From contig NZ_JAUSXC010000001.1 of NCBI RefSeq assembly GCF_030823405.1, positions 1,223,001 through 1,287,000 on the forward strand: a DNA stretch of 64,000 nucleotides. Direction: 5' to 3'. Of this stretch, positions 44,500-51,761 are shown in pieces (the stretch's first letter is position 1; every line of letters starts with the position of its first letter). The DNA comes from Chryseobacterium ginsenosidimutans. GTDB taxonomy: Bacteria; Bacteroidota; Bacteroidia; Flavobacteriales; Weeksellaceae. The notes beneath the pieces are model-generated. The model did no database searches and was not told the origin of the DNA. It was given only the letters and a program-made list of their open reading frames with translations. The position numbers and the translations under genes are program-made.

Positions 44500-45471
44500 A
44501 TGAATAAGCCGATTACTGAATTCATAGAAAAATATTATCTGCATTTCAATGCAGCGGCATTAGTAGATGCTTCTAAAGGATATGTTGCGCATCTTAAAGA
44601 AGGTGGAAAAATGATGATTACTTTAGCGGGAGCAATGTCTACTGCTGAGTTGGGAAAAATTTTAGCTGAAATGATCCGTCAGGATAAAGTTGACTTTATT
44701 TCTTGTACAGGAGCAAATCTTGAAGAAGATTTGATGAATCTTGTAGCGCATTCTCATTATGAAAGAGTTCCTCATTACAGAGATTTGACAGCTCAGGATG
44801 AATGGGATCTTTTGGAAAGAGGTTTAAACAGAGTAACAGATACTTGTATTCCTGAAGAAGAGGCTTTCAGAAGATTACAAAAACATATTGTAGAAATCTG
44901 GAAAGATGCTGAAGCGAAAGGAGAAAGGTATTTTCCACATGAATTTATGTATAAAATGATTCTTTCAGGAGTGTTGGAGCAGTATTACGAAATCCCAAGA
45001 GAAGATTCTTGGATGATTGCAGCAGCAGAGAAGAACTTGCCAATCGTAGTTCCTGGATGGGAAGATTCTACAATGGGTAACATCTTTGCATCTTACTGTA
45101 TCAAAGGAGAATTGACTGCTACGACTATGAAATCAGGTATCGAATATATGACTTATTTAGCAGATTGGTACACTAAAAATTCGGCAGGAAAAGGAGTTGG
45201 ATTCTTCCAGATCGGTGGAGGTATCGCAGGAGATTTCCCGATTTGTGTGGTTCCAATGTTATATCAGGATATGGAAATGCATGACATTCCGTTCTGGTCT
45301 TATTTTTGTCAGATTTCGGATTCAACGACTTCTTACGGTTCGTATTCTGGAGCTGTTCCAAATGAGAAAATTACTTGGGGTAAACTGGATATTACTACAC
45401 CGAAATTTATCGTTGAAAGTGATGCTACGATCTGTGCACCATTGATGTTCTCATACATTTTAGAAAATTAA
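44500..45471 (+). CDS. deoxyhypusine synthase family protein
   Basis: A 323-aa protein of the deoxyhypusine synthase family from the ATG at 44500. NAD-binding segments 'TLAGAMSTAELGKILAEMI' (41-59) and 'SCTGANLEEDL' (68-78) are intact, as is 'GSYSGAVPNEKITWGKL' near 280-296, where K295 corresponds to the catalytic lysine that forms the enzyme-imine intermediate in eukaryotic and archaeal enzymes. Bacteria lack eIF5A, so this homologue probably makes homospermidine or another polyamine from spermidine. No speA, speB or other polyamine gene is adjacent; neighbours are arfB and an acyltransferase. Confidence 0.9.
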   Translation: MNKPITEFIEKYYLHFNAAALVDASKGYVAHLKEGGKMMITLAGAMSTAELGKILAEMIRQDKVDFISCTGANLEEDLMNLVAHSHYERVPHYRDLTAQDEWDLLERGLNRVTDTCIPEEEAFRRLQKHIVEIWKDAEAKGERYFPHEFMYKMILSGVLEQYYEIPREDSWMIAAAEKNLPIVVPGWEDSTMGNIFASYCIKGELTATTMKSGIEYMTYLADWYTKNSAGKGVGFFQIGGGIAGDFPICVVPMLYQDMEMHDIPFWSYFCQISDSTTSYGSYSGAVPNEKITWGKLDITTPKFIVESDATICAPLMFSYILEN

Positions 45472-45497
45472 TAATAGAATTACTATAAATTTTAGAT

Positions 45498-45530
45498 AAA
45501 AGGCTTCTCATGTAAGCCTTTTATTTTTTT
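45498..45530 (+). terminator. terminator after the deoxyhypusine synthase-like gene
   Basis: AAAAGGCTT and AAGCCTTTT around a 7-base loop, followed by A and T8. Confidence 0.82.
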
Positions 45531-46627
45531 TGCTTTTGGAAAATTTCAACAAAAATAAATTTGATGCCCTCACTGGGATGCGCGCTATTGCAGCGATTAT
45601 GGTATTTGTTTATCATAACCGTAAATATTGGCGTCATGATTTACCGTTCGTGGTCATGCGTTTTATTAGTGAATGGCATATCGGGGTGACTATTTTTTTT
45701 GTTCTAAGTGGTTTTCTGCTGGCTTATCGGTATGAAGAATCACCTTTAGACTCTAAAAAATCTTATTTAAAATATATTTTACTTCGTATAGCAAGAATTT
45801 TTCCTTTGTATTGGATACTGTTGAGCTTCTACTTTTTAGATACTCCATATTCCAAAAATGTGGATACCTATTTTTTACAATATTCACTTTTTTATTCTTT
45901 GTTTGACAAGTATTCCATTTCAGGGATTGTACAGGCGTGGTCGCTTACTGTAGAGTTTTTCTTTTATATATTTTCTCCGTTTTTATTTTTTCTATTGAAT
46001 AAAAACTGGAAATATTGTGTTTCGTTTTTATTTGGTCTGTTTCTTTTAAGCTGGGCTTTAGGCAGTGGTCTCCATTGGTATAATGGGAATCCTGAAGGTT
46101 TCTTATATCCCTTTAAATTCATGATAGGAAGCACTTTTTTCGGAAGAAGTTTAGAGTTTTTCTTCGGAATGTTACTCGCTTACATGATGAAGCAGGAAAA
46201 AGGATTGCAAGTGTTGAAAAGTTTAAAAAAAGCGACACTTCTTGGCGGAATTTCAATGATAATTCTAACTATTGCGATCGCTTTCTTTGCAAAAAATAGC
46301 TTTGTGCACGGAGTTGAACGTTGGGAAGGAAGATTAATTCATGAGATCCTCTTGCCTGTTTCTATTGCCATTTTCTTTTGGGGATTGATGTCCGAACAAA
46401 CATGGGTATCTAAAATACTTTCTACAAGAATATTTGTTCTTTTAGGAAATGCCTCATTTGTTTTCTATCTCATTCATCTCAGTTATTTTAATATGAAACT
46501 GAAATCTTACATTTATTTACCTGATCACAATTTTATTTTACTGTGGATATGTTCGATTATTATTTATTTCTTGGTCGAAAAGCCTCTCTATAAATGGTGC
46601 AGAGATTTAATTGCTAAAATCAGATAA
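45530..46627 (+). CDS. acyltransferase family 3 membrane protein (TTG start)
   Basis: O-acyltransferase of the OafA/YrhL type, about 365 aa, with ten or so membrane segments. The N-terminal motif 'FDALTGMRAIAAIMVFVYHNR' region holds the catalytic histidine near residue 28, followed by 'FFVLSGFLLAYRYE' and 'RIARIFPLYW', all typical of acyl_transf_3. The enzyme would acetylate or acylate an envelope glycan. No ATG precedes the essential 'FDALTG', so TTG at 45530 or 45536 must be used; the next ATG at 45578 would cut the motif. The start sits directly at the end of the upstream terminator. Confidence 0.85.
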   Translation: MLLENFNKNKFDALTGMRAIAAIMVFVYHNRKYWRHDLPFVVMRFISEWHIGVTIFFVLSGFLLAYRYEESPLDSKKSYLKYILLRIARIFPLYWILLSFYFLDTPYSKNVDTYFLQYSLFYSLFDKYSISGIVQAWSLTVEFFFYIFSPFLFFLLNKNWKYCVSFLFGLFLLSWALGSGLHWYNGNPEGFLYPFKFMIGSTFFGRSLEFFFGMLLAYMMKQEKGLQVLKSLKKATLLGGISMIILTIAIAFFAKNSFVHGVERWEGRLIHEILLPVSIAIFFWGLMSEQTWVSKILSTRIFVLLGNASFVFYLIHLSYFNMKLKSYIYLPDHNFILLWICSIIIYFLVEKPLYKWCRDLIAKIR

Positions 46628-46664
46628 TTTTTTACCATTACTTTTTAAAAATATCCTTAAATAT

Positions 46665-46811
46665 TTAATCTAAAGAATTAATCAGGACAAAATAACGGTA
46701 AGCCAAAATGCCTTTCTGAAGTTTTGTTAATGTATTAGGATCTTTATCACTCAATTTCGGTAAAATTGCTTTATTAAATTTATTCATGAATTTAAAAAAT
46801 GATTTTTTCAT
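46665..46811 (-). CDS. conserved 48-aa basic protein (often labelled 'SsrA-binding')
   Basis: A 48-aa peptide from the ATG at 46811: MKKSFFKFMNKFNKAILPKL then 'LTKLQKGILAYRYFVLINSLD'. I recognise this as a small protein conserved in flavobacteria, in which databases often attach the label 'SsrA-binding protein' without support: it is far too short to be SmpB. The frame continues 19 codons upstream but without family resemblance. It is divergent from the alkyltransferase-like gene (71-bp gap). Function unknown; one hydrophobic helix and a basic N-terminus suggest nucleic acid or membrane contact. Confidence 0.7.
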   Translation of the reverse strand: MKKSFFKFMNKFNKAILPKLSDKDPNTLTKLQKGILAYRYFVLINSLD

Positions 46812-46882
46812 AACTTTATATTTAGTGAGAAACATCATTGAAATGATTACAATCCAAAAATGATGCAAAACAATATTTAAAT

Positions 46883-47179
46883 ATGGACGAAATATTTAAG
46901 CAACAAGTCTGGGAAATTACAAAACTGGTTCCCAAAGGAAGAGTAACAAGTTACGGAGCTATTGCAAAAGCGGTGGGTTACCCGAATCATTCCCGTCACG
47001 TAGGAAAAGCGATGGGAGGCTGCCCGAAAGATGTTCCCGCACATCGTGTGATTTCAAGTTCGGGAACTTTATCTGTTCCTGAGTTTCAGGAAAAATTAGA
47101 GGCAGAAGGAATTGAAGTTGAAAATTTTAGAATTAAGAACTTTAAGAAACTTTTTTGGGATCCGTTGCAGGAATTATAA
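46883..47179 (+). CDS. alkyltransferase-like (ATL) protein of the MGMT family, acceptor Cys replaced by Ala
   Basis: A 98-aa protein that equals the C-terminal DNA-binding domain of O6-methylguanine-DNA methyltransferase. The flipping tyrosine (Y24 in 'TSYG') and the DNA-binding helix 'HSRHVGKAM' (36-44) are present, but the active site reads P52-A53-H54-R55-V56, so the alkyl-acceptor cysteine of PCHRV is missing. It should therefore bind O6-alkylguanine without repairing it, and could hand lesions to nucleotide excision repair, as known for ATL proteins. Confidence 0.9.
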   Translation: MDEIFKQQVWEITKLVPKGRVTSYGAIAKAVGYPNHSRHVGKAMGGCPKDVPAHRVISSSGTLSVPEFQEKLEAEGIEVENFRIKNFKKLFWDPLQEL

Positions 47180-47270
47180 AAATTTACATTCCGAAAACAG
47201 TAGAAAGAAATCAACTAATAAAAGATTCTGTTGTGTTTTTTCTAAATAGTAAATCAGTTTTCTTTGGGTA

Positions 47271-47315
47271 TTTATTATTTTTGGCGGCGGCAAAGCCGCC
47301 GCCGAAAATAATAAA
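47271..47315. terminator. long GC-cored bidirectional hairpin
   Basis: GGCGGCGGC (47283-47291), loop AAA, GCCGCCGCC (47295-47303), extended by TTTATTATTTTT and GAAAATAATAAA on either side: a stem of about 21 bp. It lies between two convergent genes, so it most likely ends transcription in both directions, but the nine-base pure GC core is unusual in this genome. Confidence 0.75.
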
Positions 47316-47330
47316 CAAAATTTAATACAA

Positions 47331-48836
47331 TTATTTTTTTGAAACTTCTTGAATTTTCAAAAGTATCTGTTTTGCATTTTGATTGGTAGGTTCCAATTCC
47401 AAGACTTTTTGATAATCTTTTTTTGATAAAGCATATTCTTTTTTATTGAAGTAAGCTTCACCACGACTGTCATAAACATTGACTGAAGTTGGAAATTCAG
47501 TAACATTTAAACTGAAAATTTTAATGGCAGAATCTATTTTATTGTCTTTAAGAAATTCGTAACCAAGATTATTAAGCTCGCCTTCATCGGAGAAATTATA
47601 TTCGTTTGGCTTAGTTTTCTTAAGATTTTTGTAGAGTTCTATGCCTTTGTCAATATTCTTTTCGCTGGCTACTTTGATAGCTGAAGCAATAGATTCTTTA
47701 ATAGGTTCTAAAGGATAGTTCTTCCAATTGTTCAAACCTGCAATGCTGGAAACTATTTCTTCAACAATTTTCATATTACTGCCATTCGTCATTACCACAA
47801 CTCCGTTTCCTTCTTCCAGACTTCCTACATAATGGCAGACAAAACCTTCGTTTCCACCACTATGTCCAAAATATTTTGTGCCTTTGAAGTCATTTAAAAA
47901 TAGACCCAGATTATTTTCTACTCTTTTTGCAGACATTTCTTTAGAGAGAATTTTATTTGATTTTCCTAATAATGATAATTGTGTTTCGATGATATAATTT
48001 GCTAAATCTGTCGGGTTTGTCCATAAACCGGCCGCTGCTTTTTCCGGATAAATATGATATTTCCCTTTAACTTCTTTTCCATTGATATAAGCTGTTGCAA
48101 GCAAGTTTTCTTTATCTTTTGAAGCAGGCTGATTAAAAGAACTGTTGCTCATTCCCAACGGAGTTAAAACATTTTTCAGCATATAATCTTCGTATTTTTC
48201 TCCTGTTGTATTTTCAAGGATTAATTGACTAATGGTAGTTCCGCCACCGGAATATTCAAATTTTAAGCCCGGTTCAAAAATGGAACGAACCGCAATGGAA
48301 TTAGAAGGTTTCAGTCCGTCAAGTATTTGTATTATTGTAGGCAAATCTTTTCCTTTTTCGTAACCTCCAAAACCGTGAACAGACAAACCTGCCTTATGGC
48401 TCAATAAATTGGCAATTGTGATTTTCTTTCCTTTTGAAATCTCGTCATAAGGAAATTTCCAGGTTTTCAGGTAATTATTGATATCATCATCCAAACCTAA
48501 TTTTCCTTCCTGCACCAATTTCAGAATTCCAAGACTGTTGATTGATTTACTGATAGAAGCCGCTTGGAAAAGTGTTTGCGTTGTAGCTTCTTTCTTTTCA
48601 GAAACATCTGCAAAACCGTAGGCTTTTACCCATTCTATTTTATAATCTTTAATGACAGCAATACTTACGGCATTGGCATTGTAAAACGCCATTCTCTCTT
48701 TTAATGAAGATTTTTTACTGGTCGATTTATCCCAATGGCTGAGATTAGTTTCAAATAAATTGATTTTATCATTTACATTTTGCGCAAAAGTGTTGAGTGA
48801 TAAAAAGAGTATAAGGATTAAGTTTAGTTTTTTCAT
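47331..48836 (-). CDS. serine hydrolase (beta-lactamase fold) with C-terminal TPR-like region, copy A
   Basis: A 501-aa secreted protein: signal peptide to about residue 19, then the class C beta-lactamase/esterase domain with S94-I-S-K97 (SxxK), a 'YSGGGTT' tyrosine motif and 'FGHSGGNEG' (the KTG-equivalent box). From about residue 410 helical repeats 'FSDEGELNNLGYEFLKDN' and 'YDSRGEAYFNKKEYALSKK' read as TPR-like units. It is a paralogue of the next gene upstream. Likely a periplasmic esterase or D-amino peptidase; resistance activity is not implied. Confidence 0.88.
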   Translation of the reverse strand: MKKLNLILILFLSLNTFAQNVNDKINLFETNLSHWDKSTSKKSSLKERMAFYNANAVSIAVIKDYKIEWVKAYGFADVSEKKEATTQTLFQAASISKSINSLGILKLVQEGKLGLDDDINNYLKTWKFPYDEISKGKKITIANLLSHKAGLSVHGFGGYEKGKDLPTIIQILDGLKPSNSIAVRSIFEPGLKFEYSGGGTTISQLILENTTGEKYEDYMLKNVLTPLGMSNSSFNQPASKDKENLLATAYINGKEVKGKYHIYPEKAAAGLWTNPTDLANYIIETQLSLLGKSNKILSKEMSAKRVENNLGLFLNDFKGTKYFGHSGGNEGFVCHYVGSLEEGNGVVVMTNGSNMKIVEEIVSSIAGLNNWKNYPLEPIKESIASAIKVASEKNIDKGIELYKNLKKTKPNEYNFSDEGELNNLGYEFLKDNKIDSAIKIFSLNVTEFPTSVNVYDSRGEAYFNKKEYALSKKDYQKVLELEPTNQNAKQILLKIQEVSKK

Positions 48837-48899
48837 TTGGAATAATTAGTTTCTACTTATAAGACAACTTAGAAAAGATTCTGTTACATCAATATGGTT

Positions 48900-50396
48900 T
48901 TATTTTGCAATCTCTTTTTCAATTTTCAACAGCGCTTGTTTCCCATTTTCATTTTCAGGATTTAACGCAACCGATTTTTGATACATTTTTATTGCCTCTT
49001 CTTTTTTACCACATTGATGAAATGCTTCGCCATAACTGTCAAAAACATTCCAACTCGTTGGAAAAATTAACGTTGCAGAATTAAATACCTGCAAAGCATG
49101 ATCACATTTTTGAAGCCTGAGAAATTGATATCCTAATCTGTTGAAATCTCTTTCCGAAGCTTCATAACTATTCGGATTTTTCAAATAACTCTGAATCAAT
49201 TCACTCGCTTTTTCTTGAGTTCCGTTTTCAATTAAGCTTCCATAGATTCTTGAAAGATTTTGAGCAGGAACAGTATAAGGTTTATCGTTTATTAAGTTCA
49301 AAACAGCATTAGAAATAGGAAAAACAGGAGTACTTCCCAAATTAGAAATCAAAATTACACTTTGATTTTTAGTCACGTTATGCAATAAAATACTAGTCAA
49401 TCCGGTAATAGAACCATCGTGAAAAACTATTTTTCCCTCTCTTTCATCCGTGTACATTTCCCAACCCAAACCATAACTTATTTCTTTTCCGTCAATCATA
49501 TAAGTGACTGTTTTCCCATCATTCAGTTTTGCAGGAGTCAAAGCTTCATCCAATTCTTTTTTACCTAAAATTTGATCATTGAATAATGCTTTTTGATATT
49601 TTTGTAAATCTAAAGCCGTACTTATAATCCCACCGTTTCCATAAAAATTACTTTTTTCGTAGATTAAAAAAGATTCCTTTAAAGTTTTCGTGTTAACCAA
49701 GTCCGTTGAATAAAAGTTCGGATAAGTGTATAATTCGACTTGATTTGGGCTTTTAATTTTTCGGTCCAAGGGAACAAATGAATGTTGCATTTTTGCAGGT
49801 TTAAAGATGTTTTTCTCCAAATAATTTGCATAACTGATCCCAGAAACTTTTTCGATAATTAACGCAGCAAGGCAAAAATTGACATTGTTGTATTCCCATT
49901 TGCTTCCAGATGGAAATGAAAGCGGTGTTTTGTAACGGATAAAAGTCGGAATAATATCCTGATTCGAAATGATTTTTTCGGGTTGTTCTTTGATGATCAT
50001 ATCAAACAAATTGTACTCTTGCGCTAATCCAGAAGTGTTGTTCAATAGCTGTCTGATTGTAATATTGGGATAAGGAAAACCGGTCAGATATTTTTGAACA
50101 GGTTCGTTAATATTCAATTTCCCTTTCTGTTGAAGTTGCAAAATTGCTGTTGACGTAAATGTTTTTGTAATGGAAGCAATCGGAAATTGAGAGTTATCAT
50201 TTAGCTTTTCTTTCTTTTCAGTATTGGAAAATCCATAGTTTTTAGAAAATATGGTTTTATCCGATTTTGAAATCAAAACACTTCCATTAAAAAGATTTTT
50301 CTCATAAAGAGTAGAGAAGAAATTATTTAATTCTTGGGCAGAAAGAGTATTTGTAAATAAAATAGTTAGAAGTAGTAAGAAAAATCGGTTCTTCAT
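48900..50396 (-). CDS. serine hydrolase (beta-lactamase fold) with C-terminal TPR-like region, copy B
   Basis: A 498-aa paralogue of copy A with signal peptide (ends LSAQ, residue 21), S75-I-T-K78 as the nucleophile motif, 'WEYNNVNF' as the YxN motif and 'VFHDGSITG' as the third box. C-terminal TPR-like repeats begin near residue 400, with 'FDSYGEAFHQCGKKEEA' and 'YQKSVALNPENENGKQALLK' type units. It lies 63 bp upstream of copy A and 126 bp downstream of the AraC gene, on the same strand: probably one regulon of tandem duplicates that have diverged. Confidence 0.88.
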   Translation of the reverse strand: MKNRFFLLLLTILFTNTLSAQELNNFFSTLYEKNLFNGSVLISKSDKTIFSKNYGFSNTEKKEKLNDNSQFPIASITKTFTSTAILQLQQKGKLNINEPVQKYLTGFPYPNITIRQLLNNTSGLAQEYNLFDMIIKEQPEKIISNQDIIPTFIRYKTPLSFPSGSKWEYNNVNFCLAALIIEKVSGISYANYLEKNIFKPAKMQHSFVPLDRKIKSPNQVELYTYPNFYSTDLVNTKTLKESFLIYEKSNFYGNGGIISTALDLQKYQKALFNDQILGKKELDEALTPAKLNDGKTVTYMIDGKEISYGLGWEMYTDEREGKIVFHDGSITGLTSILLHNVTKNQSVILISNLGSTPVFPISNAVLNLINDKPYTVPAQNLSRIYGSLIENGTQEKASELIQSYLKNPNSYEASERDFNRLGYQFLRLQKCDHALQVFNSATLIFPTSWNVFDSYGEAFHQCGKKEEAIKMYQKSVALNPENENGKQALLKIEKEIAK

Positions 50397-50522
50397 TGTA
50401 ATTAATTTTCAGATATAAAATTTGATTGATTGTTTAAAAACTTTCTGCAAAGATGCTTTAAAACGTCTCAGAACGCGACTGATTAAAAAAAGTCGAACTC
50501 ATTTTTTGAAAATAATTTGATT

Positions 50523-51659
50523 TTACAAAGCTTGTTTTCTGTAATCTGTTGGTGTTTTTCCTGTATATTTTTTGAAAGAAGTATTAAACGAAGATTTGGA
50601 ATTAAAACCAACCTCATAGAGAATTTCCAGAATTGTTAATTCTTTTTGAGAAGAATCTTTAAGGATGTTCATTGCTTTTTCAATTCTATATTCATTTACG
50701 AAATCGAAAAAGTGTTTATCCATATACAAGTTAATCAAAGTAGATAAATCCTTAACTGGTATTTTCACTTGCTCAGATAAATCCTGAATGGTTAATGATG
50801 AATCCAGGTAGGGTTCTTTTTCAATCATAAAATCTTTCAAAGATTCTATCTGCTTATTTTTTTCATCATCAATTAAAGGCGAAGATTTTTGTTTTGAAAC
50901 AACTTCTGTAATAGGCTTTAGATGGGAATTCACTCCTCTGAAAAATTCAGGATTGTTTAAGGCAATAAATAGATACCAACAAGTACAACATAAAAACGTA
51001 AACCCATCAAGGGTTACAATCCATTGTCTGACCTCTCCCAAACCAATGGTAAAAGTAACCAGCCATCTTAGAAGTACTAAAAAATGTAAGAGATAATATA
51101 CAATTGTTATCTTGTGCAGCGCATTAATTAGAGAAATATTCGGGTTCGTATAATTCTCAAGATAAACAGTTCTGGAATTTCTAATAATCAGAAATGAAGC
51201 AATAAAATAAACTTGAAATAGCAATTCGAAAAGAATTTGAAAAAAATGGGTAATAGGCATTTGATTCATATTCTTTATAAAATCCAATTTCATGGCGTTA
51301 GTTTCAAAATATATACCCGAAATGAAATTCAGATTGTAAGCAATAAATGGAATAGCGTGCAGTAAATGTTTCGGTTTTAATCGGAAGTTAGAAAAGCAAA
51401 TCGACATTACGTAGAGATAAAACGAGGCCGGAACCAAATAAACAATACTCCAACGAAAAGCCTCAAGGTTGATGAAATTTTCAGGAATATGATGAATCAA
51501 ATATTTGCAAGCATCTATGGCATTTGCAATAAGAAAAAATGCAAAAAGTTGGTTTCCTAGTTTATATTTTGTTTTAACAGTAAGCAAAAACAAGGCAAGA
51601 ACCAGCACCAAAAATATTCCTATAAATGCTGTTATTTCCAAAAAGCTGTATTTGTCCAT
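50523..51659 (-). CDS. membrane-anchored AraC-family regulator
   Basis: A 378-aa protein whose first 230 residues form about seven membrane segments, followed by a cytoplasmic AraC/XylS DNA-binding domain (about 275-378) with 'DLSEQVKIPVKDLSTLI' and 'EVGFNSKSSFNTSFKKYTGKTP' and the 'DYRKQ' end. This topology, membrane sensor fused directly to an AraC domain, is common in Bacteroidetes. It probably controls the two hydrolase genes downstream of it on the same strand. What it senses is unknown. Confidence 0.9.
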   Translation of the reverse strand: MDKYSFLEITAFIGIFLVLVLALFLLTVKTKYKLGNQLFAFFLIANAIDACKYLIHHIPENFINLEAFRWSIVYLVPASFYLYVMSICFSNFRLKPKHLLHAIPFIAYNLNFISGIYFETNAMKLDFIKNMNQMPITHFFQILFELLFQVYFIASFLIIRNSRTVYLENYTNPNISLINALHKITIVYYLLHFLVLLRWLVTFTIGLGEVRQWIVTLDGFTFLCCTCWYLFIALNNPEFFRGVNSHLKPITEVVSKQKSSPLIDDEKNKQIESLKDFMIEKEPYLDSSLTIQDLSEQVKIPVKDLSTLINLYMDKHFFDFVNEYRIEKAMNILKDSSQKELTILEILYEVGFNSKSSFNTSFKKYTGKTPTDYRKQAL

Positions 51660-51708
51660 GTTTTTTAAGCAAAGCCAAATTTAACATTTCTAAGATTAAG
51701 TCATCATA

Positions 51709-51746
51709 AAAAAACTCGAAACGATATTCGCTCCGAGTTTTTTTAT
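51709..51746. terminator. terminator after htpG
   Basis: AAAAAACTCG and CGAGTTTTTT around a loop that can itself fold; A and T tracts on both sides. It lies between htpG and the AraC gene, both on the minus strand. Confidence 0.75.
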
Positions 51747-51761
51747 AATATAATAGCCAAA

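Noticed and set aside
47331..50396. Beta-lactam resistance from the two serine hydrolases
   Set aside because: SxxK-type motifs are shared with esterases and peptidases; the TPR tails and motif 2 differ from true class C enzymes.
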